Source: Methanoregula sp. UBA471
GTDB lineage: Archaea; Halobacteriota; Methanomicrobia; Methanomicrobiales; Methanospirillaceae
Assembly (NCBI GenBank): GCA_002495065.1
Contig: DADT01000008.1
Coordinates: 51,524-84,938 of the forward strand
DNA: 33,415 nucleotides
Reading direction: 5' to 3'
A program made the position numbers and the translations under genes. The notes below the pieces were generated by a model. It saw only the letters and a program-made list of their open reading frames with translations. It made no database searches and was not told where the DNA came from. Of the stretch, positions 24,016-32,812 are shown piece by piece. Positions within the stretch are counted from its first letter, which is position 1; each line of letters starts with the position of its first letter.

Positions 24016-25284
24016 ATGGGTAAGGCTTCAGACGCACTGGATCACGGTCACCTGAAACGGGAGATCGGGTTATTTGGTGCAACTGCTCTCGGCATCGGGG
24101 CGATCATCGGTTCCGGTATTTTCATAGTTACCGGAATTGTAGCAGGAATTGCCGGCCCTGCGATGATAATCTCCGTCGTGATTGCAGGGATCATCTCGTT
24201 TTTCTCCGCACTCAGCATCGCAGAATTAGGAGCGTACCTGCCGGAGGAGGGGGGGACGTATGCGTTTGCCCGGAAACTCATTTCACCATTTGCCGGGTAT
24301 ATTGCTGGTTGGATGTGGGTCTTTTCCAACATTTTTGTCGGGGCCGCCGTCTCCCTCGGGTTTGCCCATTATTCTGCCAGCCTGGTCCCGGCAGTGCCGG
24401 TAAAATTCATAGCGGTCATCGTCTGTCTCATATTCATTATCATCAACTATATCGGGCTGAAAGAATCGACGCTCCTCAATAATCTCCTTGTCACCCTGAA
24501 GGTGCTCATCCTCCTGTTCTTTGTGGCATTTGGTCTGGGATTTTTCAGTGTCGCTCATTTCACCCCTCTGGCACCATCAGGCATGACCGGTATTCTGAGC
24601 GGCGTTGCCCTCATTTTTTTTGCGTTCACTGGTTTTGCCCGGGTCACCATTATGGCTGAAGAAGTAAAGGAACCGGAAAAAACCATTCCCCGCTCCATCC
24701 TCCTCGCGCTGGGGATCTCGACCCTCCTTTATGTGCTGGTGACCATAATTGCCATGGGACTGGTCGGGACTTCCGGTCTTGCGCAGTCCGGTTCCCCGCT
24801 CGCTGCTGCAATTATGGTTACGGGGAGTCCTGCAGCAATGCTGCTTATTTCATCGGGGGCGATGATTGCGACGGCAAGTGTACTCCTGACAACCATCATG
24901 GGAATTTCCCGCATTGTGTTTGCGATGGCGCGAAATAACGATCTTCCAGCCTTTCTGAGCACCATCAACCCACGCTTCTGCACACCCCACTACGCCATCG
25001 TAATAACCGGGGCTTTTATGATCCTGGCAGTTCTTGCAGCAGATCTTTCCCTTGTGGTTGCCGTCAGCACACTTACGATGCTCATTTCTTATTTCATTGC
25101 GAATATTGCAGCTCTCAGACTTCCCCGCAAGTACCAGCGTTACCCCCGGTTCGTTCCCGTTATCGGTGCAATCACCTGTACAGGACTGGTGGTCTTCCTC
25201 ACCATCAATGCATGGATTATCGGCATCATCGGCGTTACAGTTGGGTTGGTGTGGTATGTGATACGCAAGAGGATCACGAAATGA
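24016..25284 (+). CDS. APC family amino acid permease
   Basis: This 422-residue protein with about twelve membrane helices is an amino acid-polyamine-organocation transporter. The N-terminal helix carries GATALGIGAIIGSGIF, the unwound-helix motif that binds the substrate amine in this family, followed by AELGAYLPEEGGTYAFARK. The conserved FFAFTGFARVTIMAEEVK and PEKTIPRSI in the middle are also typical. The substrate cannot be predicted. It lacks a clear ribosome binding site. The DUF4405 gene follows 67 bases downstream with its own good site. Confidence 0.92.
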   Translation: MGKASDALDHGHLKREIGLFGATALGIGAIIGSGIFIVTGIVAGIAGPAMIISVVIAGIISFFSALSIAELGAYLPEEGGTYAFARKLISPFAGYIAGWMWVFSNIFVGAAVSLGFAHYSASLVPAVPVKFIAVIVCLIFIIINYIGLKESTLLNNLLVTLKVLILLFFVAFGLGFFSVAHFTPLAPSGMTGILSGVALIFFAFTGFARVTIMAEEVKEPEKTIPRSILLALGISTLLYVLVTIIAMGLVGTSGLAQSGSPLAAAIMVTGSPAAMLLISSGAMIATASVLLTTIMGISRIVFAMARNNDLPAFLSTINPRFCTPHYAIVITGAFMILAVLAADLSLVVAVSTLTMLISYFIANIAALRLPRKYQRYPRFVPVIGAITCTGLVVFLTINAWIIGIIGVTVGLVWYVIRKRITK

Positions 25285-25351
25285 ATGCCTGACTCTTATT
25301 ACCAGCTGTTTTATTACTCACCTTTGGTTAAATCTGACACGAGGAAGTCTC

Positions 25352-25648
25352 ATGAAACGCATCACTGTCAATGCTCTTGTCGATATCGGCTGCCTGATCA
25401 CCTTCATACCCTCGCTTGTCTCGGGTCTGGTTCTGTATCTTGTCCTCCCGGAAGGTGGGGGTCGGGGGAGTGGCTGGCTTACGTATCTGGGTATTGCCCG
25501 CAACCAGTGGGTCACGATGCACAATAATTCGAGTCTGATATTCGCGGCGTTGCTCATCATTCACCTGCTCCTGCACTGGAAGTTTTTCCGGAATATCAAC
25601 AAGTACCTGAATCCAGGAAAAAAAGAGCAGGGAGAAACGACAGAATGA
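25352..25648 (+). CDS. DUF4405 small membrane protein
   Basis: This 98-residue protein has two membrane helices (about 9-32 and 60-77). The second contains His71 and His75 in IIHLLLHW, and His57 stands just before it after the LGIARNQWVTMHN segment. This pattern matches DUF4405, where the histidines are spaced like the haem ligands of small membrane cytochromes; haem binding here is inference. GAGGAAG lies five bases before the ATG. It may be co-transcribed with the APC permease. Confidence 0.85.
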   Translation: MKRITVNALVDIGCLITFIPSLVSGLVLYLVLPEGGGRGSGWLTYLGIARNQWVTMHNNSSLIFAALLIIHLLLHWKFFRNINKYLNPGKKEQGETTE

Positions 25649-25758
25649 GCGGGGAGGATACCCTGTGCGTTCTGGTTCGGGAGTGTGGGGCGAATTATAA
25701 AATAAAGATGCCGCGATGATCGTCTTCATTAACGTGGTTTCTTCATCCAGCTGTTCGG

Positions 25759-25908
25759 CTAAGATGAAACCACGGTCACCGGCAGATGCTGGTTAACATT
25801 CTTCATATCCATCTGCACCACGAACTCTTTACCGGTCTGGTGTCCGATTGAAAATAGTGCATTTTGCCGCTTTGGAAAGTCTATTAACCCGGGAGGAAAA
25901 GTAACCAT
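25759..25908 (-). CDS. 49-codon open frame, unknown
   Basis: In a gap of about 300 bases (25649-25952) the minus strand has a frame with an ATG at 25908 and a stop at 25759. It reads MVTFPPGLIDFPKRQNALFS and continues to HLPVTVVSS. Codon use is coding-like, with many third-position G or C (CAG, GTG, ATG, ACC). No strong ribosome binding site precedes the ATG. The family is not recognised; it may be the tail of a lost gene or a real small protein. Confidence 0.38.
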   Translation of the reverse strand: MVTFPPGLIDFPKRQNALFSIGHQTGKEFVVQMDMKNVNQHLPVTVVSS

Positions 25909-25952
25909 CAAAACTCAAGGAAAAGACTCATCACAAGGGAGATGATCGTGGT

Positions 25953-26372
25953 ATGAACAGGATTATTCATTTTGAGATACATGCAGGGGACCCGGAACGG
26001 GCGGCGAAGTTTTACCGGAATGTGTTTGGCTGGGAGATCCATGAGTGGGTGATCCCCGGCATCCCGTTGAAAGATGAAAATCGTTACTGGCTGGTGACGA
26101 CCGGGCCCGGAACTGAAGCTGGAATCAACGGGGGCATCGTGTTCCGCAGGGGTCAGGTTACAGCCACTGCCGATGAACAGGCAGTTAACGCCTTTGTCTG
26201 CACGATCGGGGTTGCCAACCTGGACGAGTCCATTGACAAAGTGCTCAAATCCGGAGGCAATGTCACGATTCCCAGGATGGCAGTACAGGGAATCGGCTGG
26301 TGGGCGAACTGTAAGGATACCGAGGGAAACCTTTTTGGCATGATGCAGGAGGACCCAAACGCTCAGTACTAG
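25953..26372 (+). CDS. VOC superfamily (glyoxalase/bleomycin-resistance-like) protein
   Basis: This 139-residue protein has two half-repeats of the VOC fold. The first reads IHFEIHAGDPERAAKFYRNV and FGWEIHEW; the second FVCTIGVANLDESIDKVL, with a closing WANCKDTEGNLFGMMQED. The His, and the Glu of EGN or HFE, are typical metal ligands for the fold, though many members lack a known reaction. It is a different subgroup from the PhnB-like protein at 16923. It lies between the small unknown frame and the AlkZ-like gene. Confidence 0.9.
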   Translation: MNRIIHFEIHAGDPERAAKFYRNVFGWEIHEWVIPGIPLKDENRYWLVTTGPGTEAGINGGIVFRRGQVTATADEQAVNAFVCTIGVANLDESIDKVLKSGGNVTIPRMAVQGIGWWANCKDTEGNLFGMMQEDPNAQY

Positions 26373-26473
26373 CTCAGCAGCCCTGGTAATTACTGGTTCA
26401 ATGTACAATCACAATGCTTTGTTTCCCACCCTCTTCACATGAGCTTCGCATGATACCGGAACCCGGATTACAG

Positions 26474-27553
26474 ATGAAGACATCAGAGATTCTCAGACTC
26501 CGTCTTTATAACACAGGTTTAAGCCATTCTCCGTTTAACGGGGCGGCCGACGCAGTTACCCATGCAGCCGCTGTCCAGGCACAGGATTTCGCTGCTGCAA
26601 AATGGGCGCTTGGTCTCCGTATTAAAAATTCAACCGATAGAGAGATCGAACGAGCGTTTAATGAAGGGATAATCCTGCGCATTCATGTCATGCGTCCTAC
26701 ATGGCATTTTGTTATGCCGAAGGATATCCGGTGGATGCTTGAGTTAACGGCACCGAGAATAAAATCAACCCTTGCGACCTATAACCGGAGACTCGGGCTC
26801 GACGAGGCGCTGTTTGCCCAAACTAATGCGCTGATCGCCAGAGCGCTTGAAGGTCACACGTATCTCACCAGGCAGGAACTGAAGGGACTCCTGGCAGACA
26901 ACGGTATCGAACCTGACGTCCAGCGACTGGGCCACATCATCACCCGGGCAGAGCTGGATGGGTTGATCTGCAGCGGGCCACGGCGCGGGAAACAATTTAC
27001 GTACGCACTTCTGGATGAACGCGTGAGGGAATCGAAGAGGCTGGACCGGCAACAATCCCTCGCCGAACTGGCATTCAGATATTTCACGAGTCATGGCCCG
27101 GCCCAGCTGAAGGATTTTTCGTGGTGGTCAGGGCTCACAGAAAAAGACGCTGCATCTGCCCTTGACCTGGTCAAATCAGAACTGAACCAGATGACACAGG
27201 ATGGGAAGCGATGGTGGTTTCCCCCTCCTCCAGGAAAAATTCCCGATCCCCCGCCTGCACTGTTACTGTCGGTGTATGATGAGTACACTATAGCCTACAG
27301 GGACAGGAGTGATATCAGTGAGGCGCGGTATATTGAGCGGATGATATCCATGGGGAATGCCCTGACAGCGGTCATTGTTCTGAACGGCAAAGTGGCAGGC
27401 ACATGGCATAGAGCCACGAAGGACAATTCACTTGAGATCCGCATGAACCCTTTCCGGGAACTGGACGATGTTGAGCAGGAGGCGTTGGATGCAGAGGTTG
27501 CGCGGTACGGAAAGTTTTTTGGAATGACCGCGTTCATTGTTGGAAAACCGTGA
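26474..27553 (+). CDS. winged-helix AlkZ-like DNA-binding protein
   Basis: This protein of about 359 residues matches the winged-helix DNA-binding family HTH_42 (PF06224), which includes AlkZ-type DNA glycosylases. Its N-terminal part has HAAAVQAQDFAAAKWALGLR. The Gln-x-Gln pair (about residues 35 and 37) sits where the catalytic QxQ motif lies in AlkZ. Other matches are RPTWHFVMPKDIRWML, the wing region LARALE-like segment, and a C-terminal PFRELDDVEQEALDAEVARYG. The frame is open upstream to 26414 but that part is not family-like. Glycosylase activity is inferred from the QxQ pattern only. Tag at 18148 is another alkylation-repair gene in the window. Confidence 0.85.
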   Translation: MKTSEILRLRLYNTGLSHSPFNGAADAVTHAAAVQAQDFAAAKWALGLRIKNSTDREIERAFNEGIILRIHVMRPTWHFVMPKDIRWMLELTAPRIKSTLATYNRRLGLDEALFAQTNALIARALEGHTYLTRQELKGLLADNGIEPDVQRLGHIITRAELDGLICSGPRRGKQFTYALLDERVRESKRLDRQQSLAELAFRYFTSHGPAQLKDFSWWSGLTEKDAASALDLVKSELNQMTQDGKRWWFPPPPGKIPDPPPALLLSVYDEYTIAYRDRSDISEARYIERMISMGNALTAVIVLNGKVAGTWHRATKDNSLEIRMNPFRELDDVEQEALDAEVARYGKFFGMTAFIVGKP

Positions 27554-27760
27554 TGAAATATATCGTCTTAATACAAAGCATCGGCAGCGGCAGAAACCGA
27601 CAGTCCGCATCGGTGTTTTAAAGGCTTTTGAAAGAAGCGGGGGTATTTGCAGGCTTACGATAATGATGATGATCAAGTGACCGGAGGGAAGCTGATACCA
27701 GGACTCTCAAGCAGGAAGAAAGGATGGATGAACGCAGATAACATTTTACAAGTGAGTGAT

Positions 27761-28318
27761 ATGAGAAAGATAATTGCGCAGGAGATGGTGACCGTCGACG
27801 GCTACTTTGCCGGACCGAACGGGGAGTTGGACTGGTTTGTCTGGGACGATGTCCTGAAAAATCTGTCTAGAGATATGCTGAAAAGCGTCGATACACTTCT
27901 GTTTGGCAGGGTGACCTATGATATGATGGCAGCGTACTGGCCGACTGTATCTGATGAGGACCCGGTGATCCAGAAAGCGATGAACGGTTTACCCAAAATT
28001 GTTTTTTCCCGGTCTCTGGAAAAAGCAGAGTGGAACAATACCCGGCTGGTCAGGGAGGTTATCCCTGAAGAGATCTTGAAGATGAAAGAGCAGCGGGGGA
28101 AGGATATGGTGATATATGGCAGTGGCAGCCTCGTGTCAGAGTTCGCCCGCCATGGACTGATCGATGAATACCGGCTCATTGTTAACCCGGTTGTCCTGGG
28201 CAGCGGCAAACCGTTGTTCAGAGGATTTAAGGATCACCTGAAACTGAACCTCCTGAACGCTAAAACGCTGGGATCGGGGAACGTCCTGCTGAGTTACCGG
28301 CCCGATGAGGTGAGATAA
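27761..28318 (+). CDS. RibD C-terminal/dihydrofolate reductase-like protein
   Basis: This 185-residue protein belongs to the RibD_C/DHFR-like reductase fold. Family marks are AQEMVTVDGYFAGPNGELDW at the start, DTLLFGRVTYDMMAAYWP, IVFSRSLEKAEWNNT, the NADPH-site segment IYGSGSLVSEFARHGLIDEY, and NPVVLGSGKPLF. The true reaction of these stand-alone proteins is usually unknown; they are not the riboflavin enzyme. The start at 27761 is chosen over an upstream open extension to 27647 because the family begins at MRKIIAQ. Stand-alone members are frequent in bacteria. Confidence 0.88.
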   Translation: MRKIIAQEMVTVDGYFAGPNGELDWFVWDDVLKNLSRDMLKSVDTLLFGRVTYDMMAAYWPTVSDEDPVIQKAMNGLPKIVFSRSLEKAEWNNTRLVREVIPEEILKMKEQRGKDMVIYGSGSLVSEFARHGLIDEYRLIVNPVVLGSGKPLFRGFKDHLKLNLLNAKTLGSGNVLLSYRPDEVR

Positions 28319-28510
28319 GGGACGTCTTTTATCTTCAGATCAATCCGGGTCGCAGGAGTTAACACCTGGAAAGAAAGGGATTATTCGATCTGCAGACAAC
28401 TATTTCCCCCGAAAGGAGCATCTCCACGAACAGCAGATGCGATCCGGAGGTGGCGCAGAATTCGGATACTCAGGTCCGTTCAGACCAGGGTATGCGTTGA
28501 TGGCTCGTTG

Positions 28511-28763
28511 ATGAAGGAATATGCGCTGGATGAGCCGCTGACCGAAGGTTTCCTGAAATTTCTGGAGCAGTTCGGTACAGTCAGGCTCCTTAAGCAACTC
28601 AGGAAACCGTACTTCTCCTTTGAAAAAGAGCAGTTCATTTCCATCAAGGGGTTCGCGGGGGGACAGTATCGTTGAAGTCCGGTACAAAAAAGAGTTCCAG
28701 GATCTGGTTGCAGACTATTTTCATCTCCTGCTGTATTATTACGATCAGGGTGAGCAGGGAGAT
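28511..28763 (+). pseudogene. frameshifted small gene running into the methyltransferase frame
   Basis: From ATG 28511 a frame reads MKEYALDEPLTEGFLKFLEQ and on to FEKEQFISIKGFAGG before a stop at 28673. In the next frame the sequence continues naturally as SIVEVRYKKEFQDLVADYFH. Removing one G from the six-G run at 28657-28662 joins them as ...KGFAGDSIVEVRYKKEF.... The joined product would have an acidic and aromatic, helical character and no recognised family. No stop codon follows, so the restored frame runs on into the methyltransferase gene. The extra G may be real decay or a homopolymer error. Confidence 0.6.
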
Positions 28764-28841
28764 TGCCTGCCTGAAAGGACAGGAAGATTCAATCCGGGAC
28801 AAGATGAAGATACGGCTGGGCTTACCCAGAGGGAACCTTAC

Positions 28842-29420
28842 ATGAACTCCCTGGCCCGGATCTTTGACAATCATGCAGGGGATTATGACCGGTGGTTCGA
28901 TGAGCATGATGATGTCTACCAGGCACAGCTGCGTATGCTCCGTGCAGCACTGCCGGATTCTGATCGCGGGCTTGAAGTCGGCGTTGGGTCAGGCAGGTTT
29001 GCGGTTCCATTAGGTATCCATTGTGGAATTGATCCATCCCCTGCATTACTACGGATAGCAAAGGGCAGGGGCGTTGAGGTCGCTCTCGGTGTGGGAGAGC
29101 ACCTGCCCTATCGTGAACATTCTTTTAATGTTGTCCTGATGATGACGGTCATCTGTTTTCTTGAGGATCCTTATCGGGTATTTCGTGAGGTCTGCCGGGT
29201 ATTGTTACCCGGGGGTACCCTGGTTGTTGGTTTCATAGAAAAAGACGGGGAGATTGCCATGCAGTACCGCCATGAGAAAACTAAAGGAAGGTTCCTGCAG
29301 TTCGCACGGTTCCGGACCGTTGATGAGGTCAGCCGTTATTTTAATGAAGCTGGATTTTTCAGCGTCTCTGTTATCAGGAGATCCCGCGGATTTTGCGTAA
29401 TGAAAGGACAGAAACAATGA
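28842..29420 (+). CDS. SAM-dependent methyltransferase (class I)
   Basis: This 192-residue protein is a Methyltransf_11-type enzyme. It begins MNSLARIFDNHAGDYDRWF, has the SAM motif GLEVGVGSGRFAVPLG, an acidic motif in CGIDPSPALL, EHLPYREHSFNVVLMMTVIC and LEDPYRVFREVCRVLLPGG. The substrate is not known. The start at 28842 has AGAGGGA eight bases upstream, and the family N-terminus begins here; the frame is open upstream to 28620 because it joins the 3' half of the frameshifted small gene. Confidence 0.88.
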   Translation: MNSLARIFDNHAGDYDRWFDEHDDVYQAQLRMLRAALPDSDRGLEVGVGSGRFAVPLGIHCGIDPSPALLRIAKGRGVEVALGVGEHLPYREHSFNVVLMMTVICFLEDPYRVFREVCRVLLPGGTLVVGFIEKDGEIAMQYRHEKTKGRFLQFARFRTVDEVSRYFNEAGFFSVSVIRRSRGFCVMKGQKQ

Positions 29421-29834
29421 TACCGCCCGGATGGGGAGGTTTTGATCAATCCTGTGACGCGTGGAATAAGAGCATACGAACCCCCTTCTGCCAGACCTTC
29501 ATTCCCCCCCCCGTAATTTCTCTTCCGGTTTTCTCCCTCCTTCGAACGATTTTATACCGGATATTTTTACAGACTTCGTCAGAAGCGGAATGAATTGACA
29601 GTGAACATCACGTTTCCGGTTAAAATTCTGAAAGCTGTACAATACTGTTCTTTCATCTACCTTCAGGCACCGTTATTCAAACCAAATGTATTGTAATAAT
29701 TGATATGCCCTATGAATAAATTGAACATAGTAGGACGGGTTCACTCTGTTTTGCACACTAAAATGGACCCGGGCCTGCCAGATAGACCACCAGATTCAGA
29801 TGCTTTCAGAAACCTAAAACTCCTCAAAAATCAT

Positions 29835-29990
29835 TTTTTTAATAATATACTGTTGATTATGATTAATTTAAAAAGGTAAAACAATCAAAGCCCTCTCGGG
29901 GCGAACATCTTTTCAAGTCCAAATCTCTCCTTATTCAATATGTGAGTATTTTTTTAAATAACACACAATTGATTGTGACTTTTATAAATT
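29835..29990. repeat. two imperfect AT-rich direct repeats in a 718-base gap
   Basis: The gap 29421-30138 holds no supportable gene and is markedly AT-rich in its second half. Two similar stretches lie at 29835-29871 and 29949-29990: both have a T-run, then TAATA or AAATAAC, then TGTTGATTATGATT in the first and AATTGATTGTGACT in the second. They could be binding sites or promoter elements. A run of nine C's lies near 29504. Confidence 0.4.
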
Positions 29991-30138
29991 TTTTAATTTT
30001 TGTGGTCGGCAACACAGAGTTTTTTTCTTGAGAATCCACCCCTATTTCAACATCGTCCATATTCGTTCCCCCGGTAATAATGATCTTTACAGAGACATTC
30101 TTCACCGTATTGAAAAAAGAGATGAGGATATTTTTTAA

Positions 30139-32079
30139 TCATGAACAGCGCTTGAAATTCCCTGCCGCCACGATATATGGCCTCCCGTCACTTCCCGTTA
30201 CCTGAGAATAATAGGTGCGTTTGTAGTAGAGGTTGGTCTGAACCGGGCTGATATACACGTACTCCTCCCAGCCAGTGCCGTTCTTTTGTGCACCAGCCCG
30301 GATCTCATCGTGCACAGGTTTTCCCGTCACATCCGTCTTTCCCTGATAGTTGACGCCGACCAGCCGGACATTGGATCCGTGTGCAACGAAGGTCTCGTTG
30401 CTGTCGTACACAAAGACATATAACTCCGGGTTTCCCGCATCCCGGTACGGGTGCTGGCCGGCGTTGATCTTCCGGAAGGTGCCGAGTGCATCCTCATGGA
30501 TATCCGTGGTGGTGCGGTTCACCAGGGCAACAACGGACTCGTCAGGGAACGGCTGTCGGGTGCATCCAACGCCGATATTTTTGTAGATTATCCGCTCATA
30601 ATCACTGATCCCCTGCGCATCTTCCTGGGTCTTCACGGTCTCGATCGCATCTGAAAAGGCGCTCACCAGATCTTTTGGAACATCCCTGCTGAAGATGAAG
30701 TAGAAATCGTTCTCACTCAGGGTGTGGACAATCTCGAAGGCGTCGGGGTTCACCCCTGCAACTTTCAGCTCGTATCGCCCGGTGACATCCCCGGTTGCCC
30801 AAAGATCGATCTGCCCTTCGTCGAGCATCCTGATAAGATCCTCCGGGACCATGCCGCTTGTGACCTGCGAGGAGTTCACACCCTCGTTGGCAAGGAGGGT
30901 GTTCTCGATTGTCCCCTTCACGGTCCCGATCCGGTAGCGGTTCAGGTCAGCCGGCGAGGAGATCGTGATTTTCCTGCTCACCGGTGCATAGACAACGAAC
31001 CTGGCTTTGGTGAACGGACCCGCCCACTGGTAGAGCGGCTCCCGTTCCGGCGATTTGACGATGGAGAAGAGAACCGTATTGTTCCCCTGCGCCTGGCGGA
31101 AGCCTTCGGAAAGGGGAACGATATGTACGTCAGCCCGGGTGCGGTTGACACCCATGGTCCGGAAGATTGCCTCGAGGATTTCGACCGAGATACCGGACGG
31201 GACGCCATCCTCGGCGTAATTGAATGGTGCCCATTCCTCGGTCAGGTAGCTGATCGGGGCCAGGCCGACGGATGGAATGTACCTCCCGATGATCGCATCA
31301 TATGAGCTGACCCCCCGGTTGTTCTTTTCCTCTTTGAGCGTATCGAGCGCATGCTGGAAGGATTGCACCGTGGTGTCGGGCACATCCCGGCTGAACCCGA
31401 AGTAGATAGGGATCTCCGGGAACCTGTGCACGACCCGGAACGAATAGGCATTTCCCGTCATCTCCCGGGCAAACACCCGGCCCGAGATCTCCGAGTCAGC
31501 CCAGAGGTCAATCGTCCCGTTCCGGATTTGATTAATGAGCATATACTCATCAGGAACCTGAACGATACTGCTGCGGTTTACTCCCGCATCCACCAGCTGC
31601 TGGATCGCGGCATCGTCAGTGACTGCACCGATGCGGTAGGCTTTCAGATCATCAGGGCTGCTGATGATTATCCCGCTGTCCGGCCGCGCAAAAACCACAG
31701 TTGTGTACGGGTAGATGGGCCCGGCCCATTTGAAGGAGGTCTCCCGTGATGGTATCCGTGCAATGGCAAAGATCATTGTGTTGTTGCCGGTTAGAGCTGC
31801 CTGATACCCCTCCGACCAGGCTACCAGCCGGATTCTTTCCCGGGATACACGATCCCCCATCGTTTCCGTGATCTTTTCAAGGAGATCCGGGGAGATTCCC
31901 TTCAGGGTCCCGTTCTCAAGGTAATTGTACGGATAATTATCCTCGGTATAGAACGTCAGGGTTCCCATAGCCCCGCCCGTATCGCTCCGAAGATTCCCTG
32001 TCGTGCAGCCCGCCACAAGGATCATCGCTGCCAGCACCAGAAAGAGAAGAAAAACCGCATTGCGTTTTAGTGGTATCAT
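30139..32079 (-). CDS. lipoprotein with two solute-binding (SBP_bac_3) domains and a Cache-like domain
   Basis: This 646-residue protein starts with a signal sequence ending LVAGC (Cys25), so it is a membrane-anchored external lipoprotein. Domain 1 (about 38-265) and domain 2 (about 268-505) are tandem copies of a family-3 solute-binding fold: each has FAIARIPSRE / FSIVKSPERE, then WAGP, ISSPDDL / ISSPADL, RIGAV / RIGTV, and IDLWADSE / IDLWATGD. The last part (about 515-646) resembles a single Cache domain, with TTTDIHEDALGTFRKINA, DVTGKPVHDEI and GWEEYVYISP. No ABC permease or ATPase is next to it and it has no other membrane helix. It may be a ligand sensor acting with a partner rather than a transporter subunit. 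The ATG at 32079 is clear. Confidence 0.86.
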   Translation of the reverse strand: MIPLKRNAVFLLFLVLAAMILVAGCTTGNLRSDTGGAMGTLTFYTEDNYPYNYLENGTLKGISPDLLEKITETMGDRVSRERIRLVAWSEGYQAALTGNNTMIFAIARIPSRETSFKWAGPIYPYTTVVFARPDSGIIISSPDDLKAYRIGAVTDDAAIQQLVDAGVNRSSIVQVPDEYMLINQIRNGTIDLWADSEISGRVFAREMTGNAYSFRVVHRFPEIPIYFGFSRDVPDTTVQSFQHALDTLKEEKNNRGVSSYDAIIGRYIPSVGLAPISYLTEEWAPFNYAEDGVPSGISVEILEAIFRTMGVNRTRADVHIVPLSEGFRQAQGNNTVLFSIVKSPEREPLYQWAGPFTKARFVVYAPVSRKITISSPADLNRYRIGTVKGTIENTLLANEGVNSSQVTSGMVPEDLIRMLDEGQIDLWATGDVTGRYELKVAGVNPDAFEIVHTLSENDFYFIFSRDVPKDLVSAFSDAIETVKTQEDAQGISDYERIIYKNIGVGCTRQPFPDESVVALVNRTTTDIHEDALGTFRKINAGQHPYRDAGNPELYVFVYDSNETFVAHGSNVRLVGVNYQGKTDVTGKPVHDEIRAGAQKNGTGWEEYVYISPVQTNLYYKRTYYSQVTGSDGRPYIVAAGNFKRCS

Positions 32080-32178
32080 ACCGTGAATTCCGGTACAGCG
32101 GTATAAAAAAATACTGATATAAAATTACTATGGTAAAAAACCTGATAGACCTTTTTTCAGATTTCACGAAGTGTCTTT

Positions 32179-32209
32179 AAAAAAAAATCCCATTTCTTTG
32201 CTAATGGGA
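32179..32209 (-). terminator. terminator-like hairpin with T-run, minus strand
   Basis: On the minus strand TCCCATT (32203-32209) pairs with AATGGGA (32188-32194) across an eight-base loop. The stem is followed directly by nine T's (32187 to 32179). It lies about 37 bases after the stop of the open frame at 32246-32419, as expected for the end of a transcript on that strand. Confidence 0.5.
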
Positions 32210-32245
32210 TTACTCTGGCCGATCCACGGATATCAAAGATATCCC

Positions 32246-32419
32246 TCAAGCCGGGCATAAATCATAGTCGAACCAGACGATGTGCATTCCCTTGTATGCC
32301 TGTTCACCGACGGAGATAACAATCCAGACCTGTGTCTGACAATCATAATCACGAAAAATCTCCGACGTAAAAAGTGCTATTTCAGGTTCCCGCTGGAGAT
32401 AATCACAATGTCCGATAGC
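32246..32419 (-). pseudogene. relic of an unrecognised gene
   Basis: A 57-codon frame on the minus strand reads REPEIALFTSEIFRDYDC and later AYKGMHIVWFDYDLCPA before its stop. It looks like a protein C-terminus but has no start codon near its 5' edge, where a TAG stands at 32420-32422. Just upstream, another minus frame (32403-32636) ends WQIVDAIGYRTL; a shift between the two could join them. The family is not recognised. The gap 32080-32812 holds nothing else I can support. Confidence 0.35.
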
Positions 32420-32812
32420 CTATTGCATCGACGATCTGCCAGCTGGATGCGAATACGGAGGTCGTTTCATTGGGTGATTTTCTCGTGAATCCGTACAGCA
32501 GCAGGCTCGTATTTCGGATTATCCTCAAACCAAAAGGGTCTGTAAGGGCACTATTCCGGGCATGATAATGCCACGTACAGGCCAAACTTGGGTCAAATCG
32601 GGCAATTTTCAAAATATCGATTTTGTTTATTAGCAAACAAATGATTTCCGGATGGTTCGGAGAGGTAAACGTAAGCTGAAACGGGGCCAGAACCGGGGGG
32701 GATAGGGATCAGTCCTCATCTCCATCCAAGATCACCTTTATTTCCCTTAACATCAATAGTTACAGACCCAAGCTTGGAGCCCTTCATTAAGGGACGGCAT
32801 GGTGCAAAGACT

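Noticed and set aside
32540..32700. possible fourth copy of the dispersed repeat, reverse orientation
   Set aside because: Only short matches such as GGCCCCGTTTCA and GAGAGGTAA were seen; these could be chance, and no peptide pattern is kept.
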